A stretch of 7,748 nt of DNA from Minisyncoccota bacterium (GTDB lineage Bacteria > Patescibacteriota > Microgenomatia > UBA1400 > PJMF01). Shown piece after piece: positions 1 to 5,893 of this stretch. The notes below the pieces were generated by a model. The model was not told the origin of the DNA. It saw nothing but the letters and a program-made list of their open reading frames with translations, and ran no database searches. Numbering within the stretch: position 1 is the stretch's first letter; each line of letters opens with the position of its first letter. The stretch is taken from NCBI GenBank assembly GCA_003518205.1, contig DOZC01000068.1:1-7748 (forward strand). Reading direction: 5' to 3'. A program made the position numbers and the translations under genes.

Positions 1-609
1 TGAGAACTCGGCTAAAACCAGGTAAAAACCTAAAAAAAGCATCACTAGTCCAAATTTAGTTTGGCGCTGAGGCCAAATCCGGGTAATGAACTCACTCCAA
101 CCCACCACTATGGCTACATTGGCACCAGAGGCCGAAGCAATATGAAGTAAACCCAAAGCTTTCAACTGAGAAAGAGTACTCTTCTCGATGTCTGATACCG
201 AACCAAAAACGAAAGCTGCCAGAAATTGTTGACCGGCGGGGCCTGCAAAGAAGTTAGCCTGGTCAATAAGCCTATATTTTTGTAATTTCACTTGCCGATA
301 GAGTTCCGAAACCCAAGTTTTTACCGAATCGGCGCTTGAGTAAAAACGTGAGTAACCCTGCTGAGTCAGGGTTTTTTCGGTTTTTATCGGCTTATCACTC
401 AACCCAATGTGACTGCTAATTCCCTGCGGCTCTTGAAGGACTCCAGGCGTGGGATTTTGAATTTTTGCCTCTTCCCAACCCACGAAACTTGAGGAAATGA
501 TAATGCCCGGATTGTTGGCAAAAATTGCCCTAGTTGAGGTAAATCCAGTTGGATCTGGATAGATAACTTCAAACTTAACAAAGGGCTGTAACCAGAGAGC
601 ATTGATCAT
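1..609 (-). CDS. comEC: ComEC/Rec2 DNA-uptake channel, N-terminal part (cut by window edge)
   Basis: Reading leftward from the ATG at 609-607, an open frame of 203 codons runs off the window edge. Residues about 125-170 match the start of the ComEC/Rec2 competence domain: an FLAAFVFGS segment, then a helix leading into LGLLHIASASGANVAIV (152-168), the counterpart of the family's GLxHLLAxSGxHV signature. A further hydrophobic segment follows at about 186-200. ComEC forms the inner-membrane channel that carries one strand of incoming DNA into the cytoplasm; the adjacent upstream comEA supports the call. Residues 1-120 would correspond to the soluble N-terminal (DUF4131-like) domain, but no transmembrane helices precede it, unlike typical ComEC. 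An in-frame stop seven codons upstream limits the start. No Shine-Dalgarno sequence is visible. The C-terminal part, including any metallo-beta-lactamase domain, lies outside the window. Confidence 0.85.
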   Translation of the reverse strand, partial: MINALWLQPFVKFEVIYPDPTGFTSTRAIFANNPGIIISSSFVGWEEAKIQNPTPGVLQEPQGISSHIGLSDKPIKTEKTLTQQGYSRFYSSADSVKTWVSELYRQVKLQKYRLIDQANFFAGPAGQQFLAAFVFGSVSDIEKSTLSQLKALGLLHIASASGANVAIVVGWSEFITRIWPQRQTKFGLVMLFLGFYLVLAEFS

Positions 610-639
610 GTTTGATGGTAGCCAGGATTATTGCAAAAT

Positions 640-696
640 TTATCTTGATATAAATCGTTTTAAAAGCATCAAAAGCCTATTTAATGCTTCAGCCAT
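640..696 (-). other. Possible 18-codon leader ORF upstream of comEC
   Basis: An ATG at 696-694 opens an 18-codon frame encoding a short basic amphipathic peptide (MAEALNRLLMLLKRFISR) that ends in TAA at 642-640. It is preceded by GAGGGAG (714-708), the most Shine-Dalgarno-like sequence in the window, at a rather long 11-base spacing. It is in the same frame as comEC but separated from it by two stop codons. It could be a translated leader, a remnant of a longer comEC N-terminus, or chance. No homologue is recognised. Confidence 0.15.
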
Positions 697-734
697 AATT
701 ATTATTACTCCCTCATATTTGACTAAAACCCAAG

Positions 735-1577
735 TTACAAACTGATTTTTTCCGCCAAACTAGTGACAATACTGGCTGGGACTTTGGCTTTAGAAGTCAA
801 CTCCGTCAGCGAGTTGTAGGGTCGATTAGCAATGATGTCTTCGGCCCGTTTTTGACCAATCCCACTCAGGCTATCTAATTCAGCCAAACTGGCGGTGTTA
901 ATGGAGATTTTTCCAGAAGGTATGGGTGTTGGGTCGTCACTCGGCTGATCCGCCTCAGGAACCATCGGAGTCGGCTCAATTGAACTAACGATTTCAGAAT
1001 TAATTGGTTGAAGTAGTAACTCTTGTTGATTAATGGTGGGAATCCAGATTTTTTGAGCCTCAACCACTGGTTGAGCCAGGTTTATGAATTGATCCAAATA
1101 ATCCTGCCAAACTAAGCCACTGAGTCCTCCAGCTAACGTGACTACATCTTGAATCACACTCTTGGCTGGCACTTGATAAACTCCTGGTTTTCTCACTGCC
1201 CCAGCAATGTGAACTCGCATTGAGACGGAAGTCGGGACGCTGATGGAACTAGTGGCTTCTGAGGTTTTTTGAGTAGGAGTAATGGCTAATTCAATCACTT
1301 CAGAGGTTGAAATTCCCAAATCTGAGTTTGTCATCGAAGTTGAAATCTGCTGCCAACTCCACCATCCCCACCAGGTTAATCCCAAGCCCACCCCACCAAA
1401 TCCTAAACTCAAAATCAGGAGGGTTTTGGACCAAGCTAACAATTTGCTCGATTGGAAAAATAACTTTGGCTGAAAAAATAGTTTGGGAAGAAAAGAAAAT
1501 TTTTGAAACCATCCGACCCTGACTGGAGCTTGAGGCCAAATTAGCGCTGGTTCAGTTAATTCAGTCGTTTCAGTCAT
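735..1577 (-). CDS. comEA: ComEA-type membrane-anchored DNA receptor (SLBB + helix-hairpin-helix)
   Basis: A complete 280-residue protein. It has a basic, aromatic cytoplasmic N-terminus (1-50), one transmembrane helix (about 52-75, Trp-rich at its outer end), a Ser/Thr-rich spacer (78-118), an SLBB domain (about 120-182, starting VHIAGAVRKPGVYQVP), a Pro-rich linker (about 198-221) and a C-terminal helix-hairpin-helix DNA-binding domain (222-280, with INTASLAELDSLSGIGQKRA). This is the classic order of Gram-positive ComEA, which binds double-stranded DNA outside the membrane and hands it to ComEC, encoded 125 bp downstream. The hexapeptide PKLFFQ occurs twice in tandem at 31-42, just before the membrane helix. 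The start is the first ATG in the frame; it has no Shine-Dalgarno sequence but a -10-like hexamer ends six bases upstream. Length and domain content are normal for the family. Confidence 0.92.
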   Translation of the reverse strand: MTETTELTEPALIWPQAPVRVGWFQKFSFLPKLFFQPKLFFQSSKLLAWSKTLLILSLGFGGVGLGLTWWGWWSWQQISTSMTNSDLGISTSEVIELAITPTQKTSEATSSISVPTSVSMRVHIAGAVRKPGVYQVPAKSVIQDVVTLAGGLSGLVWQDYLDQFINLAQPVVEAQKIWIPTINQQELLLQPINSEIVSSIEPTPMVPEADQPSDDPTPIPSGKISINTASLAELDSLSGIGQKRAEDIIANRPYNSLTELTSKAKVPASIVTSLAEKISL

Positions 1578-1583
1578 GTTGTC

Positions 1584-1592
1584 AACATAACA
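1584..1592 (-). promoter_or_regulatory. Candidate extended -10 element for a leaderless comEA transcript
   Basis: On the minus strand, TGT followed by TATGTT (1592-1584) fits an extended -10 (TGnTATnnT). Standard spacing puts transcription start on or next to the A of the comEA ATG at 1577. No good -35 box is seen at 16-18 bases upstream. The element is weak alone and is supported mainly by the same arrangement before leuS. Confidence 0.3.
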
Positions 1593-1628
1593 GTCGCAGC
1601 TGAACTCTAACTGAAGTTTTTTTGTTAC

Positions 1629-1640
1629 CGAGCTAGCTCG
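1629..1640. repeat. 12-bp perfect palindrome between leuS and comEA
   Basis: CGAGCTAGCTCG equals its own reverse complement and lies 8 bp past the leuS stop codon in the 70-bp leuS-comEA gap. A run of seven T on the plus strand lies nearby (about 1617-1623). On the minus strand, in the direction of leuS transcription, the palindrome is followed by an A run and not a T run, so it is not a standard intrinsic terminator. It could be a protein-binding site, a small processing hairpin or chance. Confidence 0.4.
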
Positions 1641-1647
1641 TCTACCA

Positions 1648-4242
1648 CTAAACTACCAAACTCACTAGCCGGCCAGAAACGTAGATGATTTTTTTGATGG
1701 GTAAAGTTGCTCCGCTCATGTCAACTAACCATTTTTGAATCTCTGGCAAGCTTTGAGCCGTGGTTTTAATAACTTCATCGGCAGTGATTTGATCGGTGGC
1801 AACCGCAAACTGGCCTCGAATCTTGCCGTTAACCTGAACCATGATGGTGACTTGTTCAGCTTGAGCTAAGTCGGGATTGAATTCTGGCCAAGACTGTTGA
1901 TGGACAAATGGTGCCTGTGAATCTGGAGTTAAATCAGCTGCACTCAACCACTGACTCCAAAGTTCCTCAGCCATAAATGGCGCTAAGGGAGCCAGCAATC
2001 TGATGATTTGACTCAGTTCTTCCCGAGTAAAACCAGGATCAGTTTTAGGCGCAGCTTCCCAAACATTCAAGAACTCCATCAAGGCGGCAATGGCGGTGTT
2101 GAACTTGAGGTTGGTTAAATCTTCAGTGATTTTTTTGAGAGTTTGATGGAGCTTTCTCTGCGATTGAGTAATTTTTTGGTTCGCTGTGGGTGCCGTCGCT
2201 AAAGCCTGGGTAACGGCCTTAAACCAGCGTTTCAAAAATCGAGCCACTCCTGCCACTGCTCTAGTATCCCAAGGTTTGTCAGCTTCAAGTGGGCCCATGA
2301 ACATTTCATACACTCGGAGAGTATCGGCGCCGAATTCGGCAATGATTGAGTCTGGATTGATCACATTACCCTTGCTCTTACTCATTTTTTTGCCATCCGG
2401 ACCGAGAATCATGCCCTGGTGGCGCATTTTCTGGAAGGGCTCGCTGAATTTAAAATAGCCTTCATCGCGCAAGAATTTGGTGAAAAATCTCGAGTACAAG
2501 AGATGCAGCACAATGTGTTCCGGCCCGATCAAGTAAAGATCCGCTGGCAACCAAGCCGACATGCGCTCAGAAGAAGCGAATTCCTGAGTGTTTCTGGAGT
2601 CACAATATCTCAAGTAATACCAACTGGAATCCACAAAAGTATCCATGGTGTCAAATTCCGGCCGCCAGCCTTTGCCATAGAGTTTTTCAGTGCGAGCGAT
2701 AAATTCTTGGGAAGACTTGAGAGGCGATTCGCCCGTTGGCTTAAAACCCACATCTTCTGGGAGACGCCAAGGCAAGTGTTCAGGCTTAACCGGATGAGCC
2801 TGGCCCTCTGGATCATAAACAATCGGAATTGGAGCGCCCCAATACCGTTGGCGCGAAATCAGCCAATCGCGGAGTTTATAAGTGGTGACCCGTTGACCCC
2901 AGCCTTTGGCTTCGAAATGATCCATGATTTTGGCTTTAGCCGCCATGATTTCCAAGCCATCAAGAAACTCAGAATTAATCATGACGCCAGCGTCTTCTTG
3001 AACTTGGTTTGGTTTAATAATGGGCGAAATATCACCATCCGGACCCTTAACTACTCTAATAATCTCGATACCAAACTGAGTCGCAAACTCAAAATCTCGC
3101 AAATCATGACCCGGCACACCCACTACTGCCCCAGTGCCAAAATTACCCAAAACAAAATCTGAAATATAGACTGGTAACTTACGATTATTAAGCTGATTAA
3201 TGGCATATGCGCCCGTAAAGACTCCAGATTTTTGTCTCCCCTCTTGCTGACGTTCAAGTTCCGTCTTTTTCTTAGCTGAATCTAGATAAACCGCGACTTT
3301 TTGAGCTTGATCTGAAGTTACTCCCGCCGCCGCCAGTTCACCGGCCGCGACTTTTTTGGCAAAAGTGTGTTCCGGAGCTAAAACTAGAAAAGTGGCTCCA
3401 AAATTCGTATCAGGTCTGGTAGTAAAACAAGTGATGGTTTCGCCGGAGTCAAGTGGTTGGCCAGCCCGATCAATTACCTGGTAAGCAATATTAATACCAG
3501 CTTTCTTTCCAATCCAATTCAGCTGTTGTTGTTTGGTGGCGTTGGGCCAATCCACTGTCTCCAGGCCAGAAATTAACTCATCTTGATAAGCAGTGATTTT
3601 GAAATACCACTGATTTAACTCTTTTTGAATCACATCGGTGCTGCAGCGCTCACATTGACCGTTCACCACTTGTTCATTAGCTAACACCGTCTGGCAAGAT
3701 GGGCACCAATTAACCATGCCGACACCCTTGTAGGCCAAGCCTTTTTGGTAAAGCTGCAGAAACAACCACTGAGTCCACTTGTAATACTCTGGGTGGTTGG
3801 TAGCAATTTCATTGGCCCAATCATAAGAAATACCCAAGCGTTTAATTTGAGTTTGAAAAGTCTTGATAGCGTCATGAGTGGTTTTGGCTGGAGGCACGCC
3901 GGTTTTGATGGCGTAGTTTTCAGCTGGCAACCCAAACGCATCCCAACCCACTGGAAAATAGACCTGTTTGCCTTGCATGCGTTGAAATCGACTCAAAATA
4001 TCTAGGGCTGTCATCGACTCTACATGTCCTACATGCAAGCCTGAGCCAGAAGGGTAAGCAAAAGCAAAGAGATGAAATAATTTTTGACTCGGCCGCCCAG
4101 CGGTATTTTTTTGAGTGCTGGTCGCTGTCAATTGAGCTGGGGTATTTTGAAACAGATCAGCTTTTTCCCAAAGGAGTTGCCACTTGGGTTCAATATTCTG
4201 TGGCTCGTAAGCCAGACCGGAAGTGGAGGGTGAAACTGACAT
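1648..4242 (-). CDS. leuS: Leucyl-tRNA synthetase
   Basis: This class I synthetase charges tRNA-Leu with leucine in the cytoplasm. From the ATG chosen at 4242 the protein has 864 residues, normal for bacterial LeuRS. Visible landmarks, numbered from that start: HVGH (70-73, the HIGH motif), a zinc-binding pair CPSC/CERC (180-183 and 197-200), the editing domain with TTRPDT (274-279) and GTGAVVGVPGHDLRDFEFA (369-387, keeping the Asp that discriminates against misacylated tRNA), DTFVDSSWYYLRY (about 532-544), KMSKS (619-623), and a C-terminal tRNA-binding region with VQVNGKIRG. An in-frame ATG at 4305 would add 21 residues, but family proteins normally start close to the AYEPQNIEPKWQ segment and a TATAAT lies just before 4242, so the shorter form is preferred. 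A polar stretch of about 15 residues precedes the HIGH region. The second CxxC pair many LeuRS carry before DTMDTF is absent, as in E. coli. Confidence 0.96.
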   Translation of the reverse strand: MSVSPSTSGLAYEPQNIEPKWQLLWEKADLFQNTPAQLTATSTQKNTAGRPSQKLFHLFAFAYPSGSGLHVGHVESMTALDILSRFQRMQGKQVYFPVGWDAFGLPAENYAIKTGVPPAKTTHDAIKTFQTQIKRLGISYDWANEIATNHPEYYKWTQWLFLQLYQKGLAYKGVGMVNWCPSCQTVLANEQVVNGQCERCSTDVIQKELNQWYFKITAYQDELISGLETVDWPNATKQQQLNWIGKKAGINIAYQVIDRAGQPLDSGETITCFTTRPDTNFGATFLVLAPEHTFAKKVAAGELAAAGVTSDQAQKVAVYLDSAKKKTELERQQEGRQKSGVFTGAYAINQLNNRKLPVYISDFVLGNFGTGAVVGVPGHDLRDFEFATQFGIEIIRVVKGPDGDISPIIKPNQVQEDAGVMINSEFLDGLEIMAAKAKIMDHFEAKGWGQRVTTYKLRDWLISRQRYWGAPIPIVYDPEGQAHPVKPEHLPWRLPEDVGFKPTGESPLKSSQEFIARTEKLYGKGWRPEFDTMDTFVDSSWYYLRYCDSRNTQEFASSERMSAWLPADLYLIGPEHIVLHLLYSRFFTKFLRDEGYFKFSEPFQKMRHQGMILGPDGKKMSKSKGNVINPDSIIAEFGADTLRVYEMFMGPLEADKPWDTRAVAGVARFLKRWFKAVTQALATAPTANQKITQSQRKLHQTLKKITEDLTNLKFNTAIAALMEFLNVWEAAPKTDPGFTREELSQIIRLLAPLAPFMAEELWSQWLSAADLTPDSQAPFVHQQSWPEFNPDLAQAEQVTIMVQVNGKIRGQFAVATDQITADEVIKTTAQSLPEIQKWLVDMSGATLPIKKIIYVSGRLVSLVV

Positions 4243-4249
4243 GGGGTCG

Positions 4250-4255
4250 ATTATA
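4250..4255 (-). promoter_or_regulatory. Consensus -10 box giving a predicted leaderless leuS mRNA
   Basis: A perfect TATAAT on the minus strand ends seven bases before the chosen leuS ATG at 4242. Standard spacing places transcription start at about 4243-4242, so the transcript would have essentially no 5' leader. The seven bases between (CGACCCC) hold no Shine-Dalgarno sequence. No clear -35 hexamer is seen 16-18 bases upstream. If right, this also rules out the longer start at 4305. The rest of the 120-bp divergent spacer (4243-4362) shows only a weak TTGCCC/TAATAG pair on the plus strand (4296-4324). Confidence 0.5.
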
Positions 4256-4362
4256 CTCGAAATTTTCAGATAATTTTGGCTATGAAGCCAACTCGTTGCC
4301 CTCAAAAATATGTTAGGCTAATAGTAGCTAATTAAGTGATTTTGCCAGTCATTTAACTACTT

Positions 4363-5100
4363 ATGTCACCAGCCGTTCGACTCATTTACCACACCGTTTT
4401 ACTGTCAGTTACAGTGGCCTGGGCTTTTGTTTGGCTCAAAACTCCAAATCTAGCTCATTACTCATTGCAGCTTTTTGGAGCTTCAGTGTTGAGTTATTTT
4501 ATCATCAAGCGCTTAAATCAAGCTGAATTTTGGCAGCTTTTACCCTCGCCGCTGTCATTGGAAATGAGCACCGCCACTTTAGCATTTTTGTTGTTAATTG
4601 GTGCTACCGGCAATCTTCACTCTCCACTATTTGTCTTGAGTTTTGTTCATCTGTTTTTTCTAGCCCTTTCCACTCACACCATCACCGCTTTAATCGTGAC
4701 TCTAGAAATTTGTTTGTTTCATTTTGGTTTAAATCCTGAGATGTCAACTATTGAGCTCTCTTCTCTCGCAAGTTTAACCGTGGTTATGGGTTTCTTTTTA
4801 CTCACTAAAGAACAATTTATTCGCATTTTTCAGCAACAATTAACTCTCTCAAAATCCCAACAAACCATTACTGATTTGCGTCGAGTAGATATAGCTCTGG
4901 AAAACTTGTTGTTGCGAATTTTGAATCGTCCAATTTCAGATTCAATTTCTACCACCACTTTAGCTAATATTGAAATTGAGCTGGCTGACAATTCAACTTC
5001 AGAAGTTCTGCCAGAAACCAATCTCCTTGACTTGGAGACTTCTAGACCACAGGCTAACCCGGAAAAACTTATCGATGAAATTCTCAATTCCAACGTCTAA
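4363..5100 (+). CDS. Polytopic membrane protein resembling a sensor-kinase input domain without kinase
   Basis: A 245-residue protein with about six hydrophobic segments (about 7-25, 34-50, 69-83, 87-103, 105-122 and 132-147). A charged, probably coiled-coil helix follows (148-186, KEQFIRIFQQQLTLSKSQQ onward), then an acidic, polar C-terminal tail. The GATGNLHSPLFVL segment (80-92) resembles the TGG-x-x-SP-(F/L) loop found in the membrane input domains of some bacterial histidine kinases. However, no phospho-accepting His box or ATPase domain follows. It may be a truncated or kinase-free sensor, a membrane scaffold for the surface proteins encoded next, or an unrelated membrane protein. The next gene starts inside its last codons, which suggests co-translation. 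There is no Shine-Dalgarno sequence before the ATG. The reading frame is confident; the function is not. Confidence 0.8.
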   Translation: MSPAVRLIYHTVLLSVTVAWAFVWLKTPNLAHYSLQLFGASVLSYFIIKRLNQAEFWQLLPSPLSLEMSTATLAFLLLIGATGNLHSPLFVLSFVHLFFLALSTHTITALIVTLEICLFHFGLNPEMSTIELSSLASLTVVMGFFLLTKEQFIRIFQQQLTLSKSQQTITDLRRVDIALENLLLRILNRPISDSISTTTLANIEIELADNSTSEVLPETNLLDLETSRPQANPEKLIDEILNSNV

Positions 5101-5890
5101 ACCTTGGGTTTTTGGCGCTTCTGTTTCTAGCAAAACCACCTCAGCCAAACTTGGTCTAGCGGCTCTGGCCACCTTAACCGTAGTCTGCGGAGTGGGGCTG
5201 GGATATCTGTTTCTAACAGCTCAATCGACTCAGGCCGAGCGACTCGAATCTGATTCTTTTGTGATTCAATTTGGCAATTTTAATACCGGGGGCGGGCTCC
5301 GCACCAGCTCGAGTTACAACCTGACTGATACTACCGGTCAAACTGCCGCTGGAGCTTTTACTGGTCTAACTCAAATCTTGGGCTCTGGTTTTCAATACAT
5401 TTACACCATCGACACTTTTAACTTCTCCATTTCTAAACTGAACATCGATTTGGGTTCTTTAGCTATTGGGGCTCACAGCACCGATTCGCTGGTTTTAACC
5501 ATCAATACTAAAGGGGCTGGTGGCTATACTGTCTACGCCTATGAACTTCATCCTCTGCGCCTGGCAGATGGCTTGACTACTATCGCTGACACCACTTGCG
5601 ATGCTGGAGATTGTTTGTTTTCAATAGCTAAACTTTGGACCAATCAAAGTATTCCCGGTTTTGGTTTTAACGCCGCCGGCAACAGCGTGAGCAGTGATTT
5701 TATTAGCTCCAGCTACTTCAGACCCTTCGCTGACCAAAGTCTTTCCCAAGCCATGCAGCCAGTGATGCAAGCCAGCGACATTGCCACTCAAGAACAAGCC
5801 ACCATTACTTACAAAGCTGGAATTTTAGCCACTCAAGCTGCTGGAGAATATCAAACTGGGGTGGTGTTTGTGGCTGTGCCAGGATACTAG
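5075..5890 (+). CDS. Anchored beta-rich surface protein, WxL-like candidate
   Basis: A 271-residue protein with a basic N-terminus, one hydrophobic helix (about 26-48) that could be an anchor or a signal peptide ending near AQSTQA (54), and an exported region rich in Ser, Thr and Gly with alternating beta-strand patterns. Residues 58-112 hold FVIQFGNFNTGGG and a SSSYNLTDTTGQTAAGAF segment leading to GSGFQYIY. A Cys pair (175 and 180) sits in TTCDAGDC and could form a disulfide. The C-terminal strands (ATITYKAGI, then AGEYQTGVVFVAVPGY) resemble the closing strands of WxL-type domains, but no Trp-x-Leu is present, so the WxL link is tentative. The frame is open from an upstream ATG at 4970, but that start would lie deep inside the previous gene and put 35 unconvincing residues before the anchor. 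The ATG at 5075 overlaps the previous gene by 26 bp, with a weak GGAAAA (5061-5066) before it. The likely partner is the next gene, 3 bp on. Confidence 0.82.
   Translation: MKFSIPTSKPWVFGASVSSKTTSAKLGLAALATLTVVCGVGLGYLFLTAQSTQAERLESDSFVIQFGNFNTGGGLRTSSSYNLTDTTGQTAAGAFTGLTQILGSGFQYIYTIDTFNFSISKLNIDLGSLAIGAHSTDSLVLTINTKGAGGYTVYAYELHPLRLADGLTTIADTTCDAGDCLFSIAKLWTNQSIPGFGFNAAGNSVSSDFISSSYFRPFADQSLSQAMQPVMQASDIATQEQATITYKAGILATQAAGEYQTGVVFVAVPGY
5881..5884 (+). promoter_or_regulatory. Shine-Dalgarno-like AGGA deciding the start at 5894
   Basis: AGGA lies inside the last codons of the preceding gene, nine bases before the ATG at 5894. The alternative in-frame ATG at 5966 has nothing comparable. 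It favours the longer product and translation directly after the upstream stop codon. Confidence 0.4.
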
Positions 5891-5893
5891 ATT

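Noticed and set aside
399..602. 67-codon minus-strand frame inside comEC
   Set aside because: It overlaps the comEC frame that carries the conserved signature further on; its translation has no recognisable feature.
1617..1650. Intrinsic terminator after leuS
   Set aside because: The palindrome is followed by an A run, not a T run, in the direction of leuS transcription, and the stem is only about four base pairs.
2419..3162. 247-codon open frame on the plus strand opposite leuS
   Set aside because: It lies wholly antisense to well-conserved leuS sequence and its translation shows no domain or signal; it is a by-product of leuS codon composition.
4243..4305. Longer LeuRS start at 4305
   Set aside because: The extra 21 residues precede the usual LeuRS N-terminus and would be encoded across the TATAAT element.
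4970..5074. N-terminal extension of the surface protein from the ATG at 4970
   Set aside because: It would overlap the upstream gene by 131 bp and adds 35 residues before the basic-hydrophobic anchor with no visible role.
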